A stretch of 64,000 nt of DNA from Marivita sp046591575 (GCF_046591575.1 NZ_JBIQWA010000001.1:434001-498000); one strand, 5' to 3'; shown: positions 32,902 through 42,603, numbered from the stretch's first letter. Made by a program: numbers and translations. Notes: generated from the sequence alone by a model not told the origin.

Positions 32902-33909
32902 ATGGCCGCAGCCGAAGATTTGGTGGCAGAGATTGAAGCGCTGGAAGACAAGCTGGCGCAGGCCAAGACGGCCATAACCCGGCGTTTTATTGGTCAGGAA
33001 CGGGTGGTCGCGCTGACCTTGACCTCGCTTTTGTGTGGGGGTCACGGATTGCTGATTGGTCTGCCCGGCCTTGGGAAAACTCGGCTGGTGGAAACGGTTT
33101 CGACCGTGATGGGCCTGAATGGCAACCGTGTGCAGTTTACACCCGATTTGATGCCTGCGGATATTCTTGGTTCGGAGGTTCTGGAAACCGGGGTCGATGG
33201 CAGCCGGGAATTCAAATTTATCCAGGGTCCGATTTTCTGTCAGCTGCTTATGGCAGACGAAATCAACCGCGCGTCCCCCCGGACGCAATCGGCCTTGTTG
33301 CAGGCGATGCAGGAAAAGGTGGTCACCGTCGCGGGCGAAACCCGCAGGTTGGACGCGCCGTTCCATGTGCTTGCGACGCAAAACCCGATTGAGCAAGAAG
33401 GCACGTACCCCTTGCCCGAAGCGCAGCTGGACCGCTTTCTAGTTCAGATCGACGTACAATATCCGGACCGCAGCACGGAAAAGGACATCCTGCTTGCCAC
33501 CACCGGTGCCGAAGAGGCGGACGCTTACGAGGTGTTCACCGCCGCAGAGCTGATCCAGGCGCAAAAGCTGTTGCGCCGGATGCCGGTGGGCGATGCGGTT
33601 GTCGAAATGATCCTTGATCTGGTCCGCGCCTTCCGTCCGCATGACCCGCTTGCGGGTGACCGGGTCAAGAACACCGTCGCCTGGGGGCCCGGTCCGCGCG
33701 CGGCGCAGGCCCTGATGCTGACGGTGCGCGCCCGCGCCCTGCTTGAAGGGCGGCTTGCGCCCGCACCGGAAGACGTGATCGACATGGCGCGGCCGGTGTT
33801 GACCCATCGGATGGCCCTGACCTTTTCGGCCCGTGCCCGTGGCGAGGATCTGGGCGATCTGATTGACGAAATCGCACATGGCATGGTGGCCACAGAGGCC
33901 GCTGCGTGA
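32902..33909 (+). CDS. MoxR-type AAA+ ATPase
   Basis: AAA+ ATPase thought to act as a chaperone with von Willebrand factor A-like proteins. Walker A GLPGLGKT is at residues 53-60, Walker B is in QLLMADEINRASPRTQSALL, sensor-1 in VLATQNPIEQEGTYPLPEAQ, and the arginine motif is LDRFL. The lid domain follows to residue 335. It is the first gene of a four-gene run (moxR, DUF58, DUF4159, amidotransferase-like), each overlapping the next by about four bases or less, so they are surely one operon. Confidence 0.93.
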   Translation: MAAAEDLVAEIEALEDKLAQAKTAITRRFIGQERVVALTLTSLLCGGHGLLIGLPGLGKTRLVETVSTVMGLNGNRVQFTPDLMPADILGSEVLETGVDGSREFKFIQGPIFCQLLMADEINRASPRTQSALLQAMQEKVVTVAGETRRLDAPFHVLATQNPIEQEGTYPLPEAQLDRFLVQIDVQYPDRSTEKDILLATTGAEEADAYEVFTAAELIQAQKLLRRMPVGDAVVEMILDLVRAFRPHDPLAGDRVKNTVAWGPGPRAAQALMLTVRARALLEGRLAPAPEDVIDMARPVLTHRMALTFSARARGEDLGDLIDEIAHGMVATEAAA

Positions 33910-34781
33910 CCACAATAACCGCCCTTCGCCAACGCTCTGAAGAGGAAGCCGCACGGCTTCCGGCCCTGCTTGCCCGCGCCGAACATCTGGCGGGCACTGT
34001 CCTGCTTGGGGATCACGGCCGGCGGCGCTCTGGCTTGGGGGATGATTTCTGGCAATATCGCCCCATGCAGCAGGGCGATGCGCTGCGCGACATCGACTGG
34101 CGCAGGTCCGCCCGCAGCGACACGCAATTTGTGCGGGAACGCGAATGGCAGATCGCGCAAAGCGTCATCCTCTGGGTGGATCAGGCCGCCTCCATGCGCT
34201 TTGCATCAGATGAGAATCTGTCGACCAAAGCAGACCGCGCGCGGACATTGGCGCTGGCCAGTGCCATCCTTTTGATCCGGGGCGGTGAACGGGTTGGGTT
34301 GACCGGGTTTGACCTGCCCCCCCGGCGCGGACAGGCCCAGATCACAAGACTGGCGGAAATGTTGTCGGTCGATCATGACGATGATTATTCAGAACCAGAG
34401 GCGCGCGGCATGATCCCGCAATCCCGCGCGCTCTTTTTCTCGGATTTCCTGAATGATCCCGCGCCCATCGAGGCCGCGCTGACCAAGGCCGCAGACCGGG
34501 GCGTGCGCGGCGCGCTTGTGCAGATTCTTGATCCCAGTGAGGAACATTTCCCCTTCGACGGGCGTACCATCTTTCAAAGCGTGGGCGGCGGGTATGTGCA
34601 CGAAACGCTGAAGGCTGGTGATTTGAGGTCGCGATACCTAGATCGTTTGGCAGAGCGCAAGGATCGGCTGGAGCACCTGTCGAGGCTAACAGGCTGGCAA
34701 TATCTGTGCCATCACACAAGTGACAGCGCGCAATCTGCGCTGCTTTGGATTTATCGCGCGATGGATGGGGCTCACGGATGA
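33906..34781 (+). CDS. DUF58 domain protein (von Willebrand A-like)
   Basis: Partner of MoxR ATPases in many bacteria, of unproven function. The DUF58 block is complete: RRSGLGDDFWQYRPMQQGD, RDIDWRRSARSD and REREWQIAQSVILWVDQAASM. The last part is where a metal-binding DxSxS would lie; here it reads DQAAS (92-96), with the first serine replaced. A GTG start overlaps the moxR stop by four bases, and the stop overlaps the next ATG. 291 residues, no membrane segment. Confidence 0.92.
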   Translation: MTTITALRQRSEEEAARLPALLARAEHLAGTVLLGDHGRRRSGLGDDFWQYRPMQQGDALRDIDWRRSARSDTQFVREREWQIAQSVILWVDQAASMRFASDENLSTKADRARTLALASAILLIRGGERVGLTGFDLPPRRGQAQITRLAEMLSVDHDDDYSEPEARGMIPQSRALFFSDFLNDPAPIEAALTKAADRGVRGALVQILDPSEEHFPFDGRTIFQSVGGGYVHETLKAGDLRSRYLDRLAERKDRLEHLSRLTGWQYLCHHTSDSAQSALLWIYRAMDGAHG

Positions 34782-37543
34782 CGATTTTCGGTATCGGCTT
34801 TGCGACACCCTGGCTTTTGTTGGCATTGCTGACATTGCCGATCCTGTGGCTGATCCTGCGCGCCGTGCCGCCCGCACCGATCCGGCGTATGTTTCCCGGG
34901 GTGGTTCTGTTGCTGGGCCTGAAAGACGACGATCAGGTCAGTGATCGCACGCCTTGGTGGCTTTTGCTGTTGCGCATGCTGGCCGTGGCCGCATTGATCA
35001 TCGGTCTTGCCGGGCCCATTCTGAACCCGGAAACCGACGACACGGCACGCGGCGATGCGCCCTTGTTGGTGGTGATGGACGGATCATGGGCCAGCGCGGC
35101 AAGCTGGCGTGCGCGGACCGTCGCATTGGATGGCCTTTTGGCACAAGCCGCGCGGGATGACCGGCGCGTTGCACTGATTAAGCTCACGTCACCGGAGCCG
35201 ACAAATTTCCAGTCTGCCGACGATCTGCGCGCCCGCCTCGTCGGGTTGACCGCCGATCCGTGGGAGCCGGGCGATACCCAGATCACCCGCGCGATCGAGC
35301 TGCTGCCCGAAGGCAGTTTCGACACCTACTGGATGTCTGACGGGCTTGACCGTGAGAACCGCACAGCACTGTTATCCGAGGTCGAGACCCGTGGCGTTGT
35401 GACCGTTTTTCAGGCCGGGCAAACCATCCTTGGACTGGCCCCCGCACGGTTTGAGGACGGCAACATTGTTTTGACCGCACTGCGCGCGCAAACCGGGTCC
35501 GAACGCGAGATTACGATCCTTGCTCAAGGGCGTGACCCGGCGGGCAACCCGGCGGTTCTGGCCCGCGCGACCGCTCTGTTCGAGGCAGGTGAGGCCACGG
35601 CGGAGACCGCGCTGTCTTTGCCGTCTGAACTTCGCGCCCGGATCACACGGTTCGAGATCGAGGGCAATCGCAGCGCAGGTGCAACAACCCTGCCGGATGA
35701 CAGTTTGCGCCGCCGGGAAGTGGCGTTGATTGCCGGGCGGGAAGACCGTGAAGGCCTGCAACTGCTGTCGCCTTTGCATTATCTGGAAAAGGCTCTTGAA
35801 CCGAGCGCCGACTTGCTGAGCGGCGCGTTGATGGATGTGATCCCCGCGAACCCTGATGTGATTGGTCTGGCCGATGTGGCAACCCTTGGCATTGCCGAAG
35901 AAGAGGCGGTTCTGGCATGGCTTGAAGAGGGGGGCATCCTGCTGCGCTTTGCCGGGCCGCGGCTTGCTGCCAGCGATGTCAGCCGCGACGATGAAGACCC
36001 GCTCATGCCCGTCCGCTTGCGGGCCGGAGGCCGAAGTGTTGGCGGCGCGATGAGTTGGGGCGAACCAAAATCACTTGCCGCCTTTGCAGAAGACAGCCCG
36101 TTCTTCGGGCTTCCCATTCCGGCAGACGTGACCGTGTCCGCGCAAGTCATGGCGCAACCCGATCCGGCACTGGCGGAACGGGTGATTGCGCAACTGTCGG
36201 ATGGCACACCTTTGGTGACCCGCAAATCAGTGGGACAGGGTCAGATCATTCTGTTTCATGTGACCGCCAATGCAGAATGGTCCAGCCTGCCGCTATCCGG
36301 TCTGTTTGTGCAGATGCTAGAGAGGCTGGCCATCGCCGCCGGTGCATCCGCACAACCCACTGCCGAGGATCTGGCCGGGACAATCTGGCAACCCAATATG
36401 GTTCTCGATGCTTATGGATCGTTAAGCGACGGAAGCACCCTGCCCGGTGTCACCGGCGAAGCGCTCGCAAGCGCGGAGCTAAGCCCGGAGTTGCGGCCGG
36501 GCCTGTATCAGAACCAGGATCGCGCATTGGCGCGCAATGTACTGACGCAAGACGATACGCTGACCCCGGCCACATGGCCTGCGGACATCACGGTAGAGGG
36601 TCTGGCACCATCTGAGGAAACACCGCTGGCCGGATGGCTTTTGGCCACTGCAATTGCGTTGCTCTTGGCAGATGTGATTGCATCCTTGTTCCTATCCGGG
36701 CGTTTGTCGGGCCCTCGTACCACAACAGCCGCCGGGTTTGTTTTGGCTGTGCTTCTGATACCGGCGACACCCGCATATGCGCAGCAAGACGCTTTCGCGC
36801 TCGAGTCTACCGCCGAAGTCACATTCGCGCATGTGGTCACCGGGGATGACGGGTTGGATCAGATCGCACAGGCAGGGCTGCGCGGCCTGTCCGAAACTCT
36901 GTTTTTCCGCACCTCGGTCGAACCTGCGGACCCGGTCGCGGTCAATCTGGAAACAGACGAACTCGCGTTTTTTCCGTTTCTCTACTGGCCGATCACCCCG
37001 GATCAGCCCACGCCGTCCGCCGAAGCCTATACCAAACTGAACACCTATCTGCGCTCTGGTGGTATGATCATGTTCGACACCCGTGACGCCGATATCGCAC
37101 GGTTTGGCACCGGCAGCCCGAATGGCCGCAAACTTCAGCAACTGGCAGCACCTTTGGATATCCCGCCCCTGGAACCTATCCCCGAAGACCATGTTCTGAC
37201 CCGGACGTTCTATCTTTTGCAGGACTTCCCCGGACGCCACAACAGCCGGGATGTCTGGGTCGAATCCGCCCCACCGGATGCCGAACTTGTGGAGGGCATG
37301 CCCTTTCGCAATCTGAATGACAACGTCACGCCCGTGATCATAGGTGGCAACGATTGGGCATCTGCCTGGGCCATGGATCAACGGGGCAACGCGTTGTACC
37401 CCATCGGACGCGGCTATTCCGGTGAACGTCAGCGCGAGATAGCCTATCGCTTTGGTGTTAACCTGGTGATGCATGTTCTGACCGGGAATTATAAATCCGA
37501 TCAGGTCCATGTGCCTGCACTTCTTGACAGATTGGGCCAATAA
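34778..37543 (+). CDS. BatA-type/DUF4159 membrane protein
   Basis: A 921-residue protein. The N-terminus has the aerotolerance-regulator (BatA) layout with two membrane segments (ATPWLLLALLTLPILWLILR and a second near WWLLLLRMLAVAALIIGLAG). A von Willebrand-like domain follows, in which the metal motif is altered (VVMDGSWAS instead of DxSxS). Near residue ~620 another membrane segment pair appears (GWLLATAIALLLADVIASLF, GFVLAVLLIPATPAYA), and then a periplasmic DUF4159 domain (FAHVVTGDDGLDQIAQ, YLRSGGMIMFDTRDAD). Coupled to both neighbours by overlaps. Confidence 0.88.
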   Translation: MTIFGIGFATPWLLLALLTLPILWLILRAVPPAPIRRMFPGVVLLLGLKDDDQVSDRTPWWLLLLRMLAVAALIIGLAGPILNPETDDTARGDAPLLVVMDGSWASAASWRARTVALDGLLAQAARDDRRVALIKLTSPEPTNFQSADDLRARLVGLTADPWEPGDTQITRAIELLPEGSFDTYWMSDGLDRENRTALLSEVETRGVVTVFQAGQTILGLAPARFEDGNIVLTALRAQTGSEREITILAQGRDPAGNPAVLARATALFEAGEATAETALSLPSELRARITRFEIEGNRSAGATTLPDDSLRRREVALIAGREDREGLQLLSPLHYLEKALEPSADLLSGALMDVIPANPDVIGLADVATLGIAEEEAVLAWLEEGGILLRFAGPRLAASDVSRDDEDPLMPVRLRAGGRSVGGAMSWGEPKSLAAFAEDSPFFGLPIPADVTVSAQVMAQPDPALAERVIAQLSDGTPLVTRKSVGQGQIILFHVTANAEWSSLPLSGLFVQMLERLAIAAGASAQPTAEDLAGTIWQPNMVLDAYGSLSDGSTLPGVTGEALASAELSPELRPGLYQNQDRALARNVLTQDDTLTPATWPADITVEGLAPSEETPLAGWLLATAIALLLADVIASLFLSGRLSGPRTTTAAGFVLAVLLIPATPAYAQQDAFALESTAEVTFAHVVTGDDGLDQIAQAGLRGLSETLFFRTSVEPADPVAVNLETDELAFFPFLYWPITPDQPTPSAEAYTKLNTYLRSGGMIMFDTRDADIARFGTGSPNGRKLQQLAAPLDIPPLEPIPEDHVLTRTFYLLQDFPGRHNSRDVWVESAPPDAELVEGMPFRNLNDNVTPVIIGGNDWASAWAMDQRGNALYPIGRGYSGERQREIAYRFGVNLVMHVLTGNYKSDQVHVPALLDRLGQ

Positions 37544-39585
37544 TGACCGGAAGTCTTGTTTTCGACCCGCTTCTGCCGTGGCTGGTGATTGCCGCGCTGG
37601 CCGGTGTTGCGGCTGCGGGCGTCGGTTTGGCGCTTTGGCGCGGGCTTCAGGGCTGGGCGTTGCGGGCGCTGGCGGCTTTGGTCGTTTTGGCTGCATTGGC
37701 GCAGCCATCATATCAGATCGAAGATCGCGCGCCCCTGTCCAACATCGTTCTGATTTTCGAGGATAAAAGCGCCAGCCAGTCGCTTGGGGATCGTCTGAAC
37801 GAAACCGCAAACGCATCCGATGCGCTGGCGACAGAGCTTGGCGCGCGTCCCAACACCGAGATCCGCCGCATTGATGTTGGCGATGGCGAAGGCGATACAG
37901 GCACGCTTTTGATGTCGGCCGTGTCGGATGCGCTGGCGGAAGAACCCCGTGGGCGTATCGCCGGAATATTCCTTTTGAGTGACGGACGCCTGCATGATCT
38001 TGAACGCACGCCGGACCTCCCTGCGCCTCTGCATTTGTTGCTTACCGGCAAGGAAACCGATTGGGACCGCCGCCTGATCGTTAAAAACGCGCCCGCCTTT
38101 GCCATTCTTGGTGAACCGGTCACCCTGACATTGCGCGTCGAGGATGACGGTGCCGCCCCAAACGACGCATCCACGGTCATTGATATCTCGGTTGATGGCG
38201 AAGAGCCGCAGCGCTTTGACATGCCGATTGGTCAGGATATCGAATTGCCGATTACCCTGCCGCATGGCGGTTTGAATGTGATCCAGTTCACCGTGCCCGA
38301 AGCCGAGGGCGAGCTGACCGACCGCAACAACACCGCTTTGGTGCAAATCAATGGCGTGCGGGATCGCCTGCGCGTTTTGCTGGTCTCGGGCGAACCACAT
38401 GCCGGGGGGCGCACATGGCGCAACCTGCTGAAATCCGACAGCTCGGTTGACCTTGTCCACTTCACCATCCTGCGCCCGCCGGAAAAGCAAGACGGGGTTC
38501 CCGTCACTGAACTTTCGCTCATCGCCTTCCCGACACGCGAGCTGTTTCTTGAGAAAATCGAAGATTTCGATCTGATCATCTTTGACCGCTACAAACGACG
38601 TGGCATCCTTCCTGCAATCTATCTCGACAATGTGCGCAACTATGTCGAAGAAGGCGGCGCGGTTCTGGTTGCGGCTGGGCCAGACTTTGCAAGCGCCGAC
38701 AGCATCTACCGCTCGCCCTTGGCCGAGATTCTGCCCGCAGAACCCACCGCACGCGTGATCGAGCGGGGGTTTCAGCCGACGATCACCGATCTGGGACAAC
38801 GTCACCCGGTCACATCAGGGTTGGCCGGTGCCGAAAGCTGGGGCCGCTGGATGCGCCAGATCGAGGTTGAACCCTCTGGCGGCGATGTGGTGCTCAGCGG
38901 AATTGACGACAAGCCGCTGTTGATCCTGGACCGTATCGGCGAGGGACGTGTAGCCCTTATCGCATCCGATCACGCCTGGCTGTGGTCGCGCGGGTTCGAA
39001 GGCGGTGGCCCGCAACTCGACATGCTGCGGCGTCTGGCGCATTGGATGATGAAAGAGCCTGAACTGGAAGAAGAAGCATTGTGGGCCGAACCGACCGGAC
39101 AGACCATGCGCATCATTCGTCGTACGCTGGACGAAACGGTTGGCACGGTGACCATCACCCGGCCGGACGGAACCGAGGACAGCGTTACGTTGGAAGAAGT
39201 CACACCCGGCCGGTTTGAAGCGCTTTACACGGGGCCGGACATTGGCCTTTACCGACTGGCCGAAGGCGATGCTTCTGCCGTGGTTGGCCTTGGCCCGGCG
39301 GCCCCACGGGAGTTTGAACAGACCATTGCAAGCGGTGAGGTACTGTCCCCCACGGTCGAAGGCACACGCGGCGGCGTTCGCCGTCTGGAGGACGGGGTTC
39401 CAACGATCCGCGCGGTCGGAGAAGGCCGCCCCGCCGCAGGCCGCGGCTGGCTTGGCATCACCCCGCGCGAGGCGTTTGAGACACTGGACGTGACCCAAAC
39501 GCCGATGCTGCCGGGGTGGCTGGTGCTGTTGCTTGCCTCAGGTCTGATCCTTGGCGCGTGGTTGCGGGAAGGGCGGCGCAGTTAA
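37543..39585 (+). CDS. Membrane protein with von Willebrand-like and glutamine amidotransferase-like regions
   Basis: The last gene of the MoxR operon, 680 residues. Two N-terminal membrane segments (~11-55) are followed by a von Willebrand-like strand with an intact DxSxS (IFEDKSASQ, Asp74-Ser78), then immunoglobulin-like beta regions. Residues ~275-470 resemble a class I glutamine amidotransferase-like fold (LRVLLVSGEPHAGGRTWRNL, FDLIIFDRYKRRGILPAI, YVEEGGAVLVAAGPDFAS) without an obvious catalytic cysteine. A C-terminal membrane segment is seen (LPGWLVLLLASGLILGAWL). Its stop codon lies in a terminator loop. Function unknown. Confidence 0.87.
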   Translation: MTGSLVFDPLLPWLVIAALAGVAAAGVGLALWRGLQGWALRALAALVVLAALAQPSYQIEDRAPLSNIVLIFEDKSASQSLGDRLNETANASDALATELGARPNTEIRRIDVGDGEGDTGTLLMSAVSDALAEEPRGRIAGIFLLSDGRLHDLERTPDLPAPLHLLLTGKETDWDRRLIVKNAPAFAILGEPVTLTLRVEDDGAAPNDASTVIDISVDGEEPQRFDMPIGQDIELPITLPHGGLNVIQFTVPEAEGELTDRNNTALVQINGVRDRLRVLLVSGEPHAGGRTWRNLLKSDSSVDLVHFTILRPPEKQDGVPVTELSLIAFPTRELFLEKIEDFDLIIFDRYKRRGILPAIYLDNVRNYVEEGGAVLVAAGPDFASADSIYRSPLAEILPAEPTARVIERGFQPTITDLGQRHPVTSGLAGAESWGRWMRQIEVEPSGGDVVLSGIDDKPLLILDRIGEGRVALIASDHAWLWSRGFEGGGPQLDMLRRLAHWMMKEPELEEEALWAEPTGQTMRIIRRTLDETVGTVTITRPDGTEDSVTLEEVTPGRFEALYTGPDIGLYRLAEGDASAVVGLGPAAPREFEQTIASGEVLSPTVEGTRGGVRRLEDGVPTIRAVGEGRPAAGRGWLGITPREAFETLDVTQTPMLPGWLVLLLASGLILGAWLREGRRS

Positions 39586-39593
39586 CGCCGCCC
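39571..39593. terminator. Terminator hairpin spanning the MoxR-operon stop codon
   Basis: GGGCGGCG (39571-39578) pairs with CGCCGCCC (39586-39593) around a 7-base loop that contains the operon's TAA stop. A short T run follows only 12 bases later, so strength is uncertain. It is shared with the convergent DUF4214 gene. Confidence 0.65.
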
Positions 39594-39603
39594 TGCACAG
39601 ATT

Positions 39604-41181
39604 TTACACGAAGTCTGTGTCTAGAACGCCAACCAGCTGCATCACAAACGCACCATTGGCCGGATCAATCGCTTCGTCGTAGAAACCGTTGATGGCCGCG
39701 ACTGCGTTGGTCACGCTTGCCGCGCTGCCGTCGTAATTGGCCAGAACCTGCTCGGCCTGCGCAAGGTCATTCAGGCCTTTATGGACTGCAAAATACGCCC
39801 CAAGGTCTGTCTGGTCCTCTAGGAAGTCATCATCTGCATCCTGCTGCGCAATAAACTCTGCGGATGCGTCCTGCGCCGGTTCGGCGTCGACACCTTTGAG
39901 CAATTCGAGCACAAACGTATCCCGCCCAACGCTGCCGCGATCCAGCGTGCTGGTCCAGAAATCCAGGCCATCGGCATCGGCGTCGCGCCCCAGAACGTTG
40001 GAATAGACCTGTTGCACAAAATCAGAGTTGGAAAGATCAGAGGGATAGCGCGCCTGTGTTTCAGGCTGACCTTCGAACAGCCGGGCCATGTCTTCGAGGG
40101 ATGTGCCGTTTTCATAGGCGGTACCCCAGAAATTCAGCCCCACAGCATCAGGTGCGCGGTTAAAGTAGGCGATGTAAAGTTCGATGATGTCCTCAAGCGC
40201 ATCATCATCAATTCCGGCAGCACCGCCAACCTGTGCAAGATTAAACGACGCATCACTGCCGGCGAAATCAATAGCTTCCACAGACACAAGAATGTCCTGC
40301 CCGTCACCATCGGCCCGACGATCAATAAGCGTGGTGCCAGATTGCGACACGGTCAGCGTGTAGTTGTCTTGTGTGCCGGAATGTACGCTGGTGTCCACGC
40401 CAGACCCGCCGTCGATCAGATCATTTCCGGACAGCCCCTCCAGCCGGTCATCGCCAGCAAGGCCGCGCATCACATCCGCCTCGGCGGTCCCGGTCAGAAC
40501 GTCATCGCCAGACGTGCCTTCAATGGCGTCGTCCCCACCCGTGGATGGCGCAAATTCGGTGCTTTGCAAAACACGTGATTGGCCATCATCATCGGTATAG
40601 CTTACCTGAACGGTAATTGCGGCGGTTCTGTCGTCTTCTGTGAGGGTATAACTGGCATTGGTGGCACCGGGAATTTCCTCACCATTGCGCAGCCAAACGA
40701 CCGAAAACGCATCGTTGGGCAAATTATCTGTATCAGGCAAACTGCCAAAATCAACGCTCAGGTCATTGCCCACGGCAAAGGTGCCGTTGATAAAATCGGC
40801 CACGACGTCAGGATCGACTGTGTTGATCGCGGGCAAATCCGGCTGCGCGAATGCTACGTCATTCAGGGTGCCGGTAAATCCCTGCACTTCCAGACGCCCG
40901 GCACTTTCAACGTCAAATTCAAATGATAAAATCTCATCTCCGATCGCGACAGGTGTGGACACCCGTCCAGTGACCGTTCCGTTGAAAATGTCGTTGGTTG
41001 TTGTGGAATTGATAGAGAATGATCCGGAATCCGCTTCAAGATCAGCCCCCTCGAACGACGCGTTCTGCGCGATGATGTCGGTTGTGAATGAAAATTCGAA
41101 GCCTTCGGCGGCGGCTACATTTGAGATCACGATCAACTTGGCATCGTTTTCATCTTGTACCAGGGTTAAATTGATAGACAT
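39604..41181 (-). CDS. Secreted RTX-repeat/DUF4214 protein
   Basis: A 525-residue acidic protein with no N-terminal signal peptide. Residues ~1-110 look like a cohesin/beta-sandwich module (MSINLTLVQDENDAKLIVI). Nonapeptide calcium-binding RTX repeats occur around 225-260 (GTSGDDVLTGTAEADVMRG, LAGDDRLEGLSGNDLIDGG). Two DUF4214 segments follow (ELYIAYFNRAPDAVGLNFW; VYSNVLGRDADADGLDFWT). This architecture is usual for type I secretion substrates; the transporter genes are not nearby. It is preceded by AAAGGAGAAG and by about 190 bases without a gene. Role likely in surface attachment, by family analogy. Confidence 0.85.
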   Translation of the reverse strand: MSINLTLVQDENDAKLIVISNVAAAEGFEFSFTTDIIAQNASFEGADLEADSGSFSINSTTTNDIFNGTVTGRVSTPVAIGDEILSFEFDVESAGRLEVQGFTGTLNDVAFAQPDLPAINTVDPDVVADFINGTFAVGNDLSVDFGSLPDTDNLPNDAFSVVWLRNGEEIPGATNASYTLTEDDRTAAITVQVSYTDDDGQSRVLQSTEFAPSTGGDDAIEGTSGDDVLTGTAEADVMRGLAGDDRLEGLSGNDLIDGGSGVDTSVHSGTQDNYTLTVSQSGTTLIDRRADGDGQDILVSVEAIDFAGSDASFNLAQVGGAAGIDDDALEDIIELYIAYFNRAPDAVGLNFWGTAYENGTSLEDMARLFEGQPETQARYPSDLSNSDFVQQVYSNVLGRDADADGLDFWTSTLDRGSVGRDTFVLELLKGVDAEPAQDASAEFIAQQDADDDFLEDQTDLGAYFAVHKGLNDLAQAEQVLANYDGSAASVTNAVAAINGFYDEAIDPANGAFVMQLVGVLDTDFV

Positions 41182-41320
41182 TGTCTTCTCCTTTACTTTC
41201 GTAAGACATTAACTCCGCATCACCGCCGGTGGTGCATTCAATGATACATGGCGGTTATGTTTTGGAATGCAACGGGAAGGTCCGGGTTATATCTGGAAAA
41301 AACGCCTTAATATCAGATAG

Positions 41321-41352
41321 AAAAACACCGGCCCAACGTCAGGACCGGTGTT
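41321..41352 (-). terminator. Terminator of the DsbA-like gene
   Basis: AACACCGG (41324-41331) pairs with CCGGTGTT (41345-41352) around a 13-base loop, with a run of five Ts on the minus strand formed by 41325-41321. It lies 25 bases beyond the stop codon. Confidence 0.82.
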
Positions 41353-41377
41353 GCAATTTTCAACGCTGTAATTTCGA

Positions 41378-42058
41378 TCAGCTTCCCAGCTTATCGTCCA
41401 GAATTTCGCGGAAATCGCTGTAGCTCATATTGGAGTAGGTCGTCCCGTCAATCACAAAGGATGGGGTCGAATCTATTCCATGCTCTTCTGCATTGGCCTG
41501 ATACCATTCGATCAGCGATTTCGCTTTTGCGCTGTCGCTTAAACACGCTTCAAGTTCTTCGTTTTCGAAACCCGCAATCCGGCCGATTTTGCGCAGTTCA
41601 TCCGCGATTGCCGCTTCAGAGCCGGCGCGCGACCAGGTGCTTTGCTGATCATACAGAATGTCTGTGACACCGAAGAACCGGTCTTCGCCGCCGCATCGCG
41701 CGATCATCGACCCCCACAGCCCATAGCGGTCAAAATAGACCTCGCGATACACAAACCTGACCTTGCCCGTGTCGATGTAATCGGCCTTCAGGTCTTGCAG
41801 CACCCCGTTATGGAAGGTCGCACAATGCGGGCAGGTATAGGATGCGTACTCGATCACCTCGACCGGTGCGTCGGCAGAGCCAAGGACCATATCCTGAATC
41901 TCGGTAGCCTCGGCGCTGCTTTCCTGCGCATTGGCCGCACCCGGAAGGGACATGGCCTGCCCCGCAAACGTCGGAGTGCTATTGGACGGAACAAACCACC
42001 ATCCGGCACCAGCAGCCAGAGCCGCCGCAAGAGAAAGGGTCATCAAACGTTGTTTCAT
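41378..42058 (-). CDS. DsbA-family thiol-disulfide oxidoreductase
   Basis: Periplasmic thioredoxin-fold enzyme. A signal/anchor segment (LSLAAALAAGAGWWFVP) is followed by the active site TCPHCA with Cys76 and Cys79, and a cis-proline loop in GIDSTPSFVIDGTTY. Length 226 aa with the helical insertion is typical of DsbA_2/Com1-type proteins, which often act as disulfide oxidases or isomerases. It is followed on the same strand by a terminator and preceded by the DUF721 gene 44 bases away, with which it may be co-transcribed. Confidence 0.93.
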   Translation of the reverse strand: MKQRLMTLSLAAALAAGAGWWFVPSNSTPTFAGQAMSLPGAANAQESSAEATEIQDMVLGSADAPVEVIEYASYTCPHCATFHNGVLQDLKADYIDTGKVRFVYREVYFDRYGLWGSMIARCGGEDRFFGVTDILYDQQSTWSRAGSEAAIADELRKIGRIAGFENEELEACLSDSAKAKSLIEWYQANAEEHGIDSTPSFVIDGTTYSNMSYSDFREILDDKLGS

Positions 42059-42102
42059 AGAGAAAACCTTTGGTTACAGTCCTGGATGATCTAGTTCCAT
42101 CA

Positions 42103-42603
42103 TTAGGATTTGGAATACACATTGCTGGCCAAACGTTCGAGCGCGGATCGCAATCCGTCATCCTGAACATCCTGTGCCAGCGTTTTGGCTTGCGGTAAAA
42201 TGGCCGGAGCCGCCTCTGCCTGCGGTGTCTTGGGGCGATGTTCAAAACTCACCTGACCGTCGGAAAAGCCGGTCCGCGCCGTCTGGGTGATGCGCAGCTT
42301 GGAAATCGCGTTATAGCCGTAGACCGAGTTTACCTTTTCGCGCAGCTTTTCTTTCTGCATTTCAAGGATCGGGGCATTGGCCCCCGTTGTAAGCAACGTC
42401 AGTGTCGCCCCAAAGCCACCACGCCCGTATTTGATATCGACAGGTCGGCTGATGCTGGCAATTTCGTCGCCAGCGATCTCGGCCCAATGCGTCAACAGCC
42501 GCGATTGCGCGAAACCACGGCTTTCAGACGTCTTGCGGATCTGTGTCTGCAAGAGACTTGAGGTCCGTTTGAACCCTTTGGTTTGTCCGGTGCGCGGCGG
42601 CAT
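42103..42603 (-). CDS. DUF721 family protein (DciA-like)
   Basis: The N-terminal ~100 residues match DUF721 (SRLLTHWAEIAGDEIASISRP, LTLLTTGANAPILEMQKEKLREKVNSVYGY), the family that includes the helicase-loading factor DciA in bacteria without DnaC. The remaining ~60 residues are a variable tail rich in alanine and proline. ATG 42603 with AAAAGGATT upstream is preferred over a start 60 bases earlier. It is divergent from mutY and upstream of the DsbA-like gene, an arrangement I recall from other Rhodobacterales. Confidence 0.88.
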   Translation of the reverse strand: MPPRTGQTKGFKRTSSLLQTQIRKTSESRGFAQSRLLTHWAEIAGDEIASISRPVDIKYGRGGFGATLTLLTTGANAPILEMQKEKLREKVNSVYGYNAISKLRITQTARTGFSDGQVSFEHRPKTPQAEAAPAILPQAKTLAQDVQDDGLRSALERLASNVYSKS

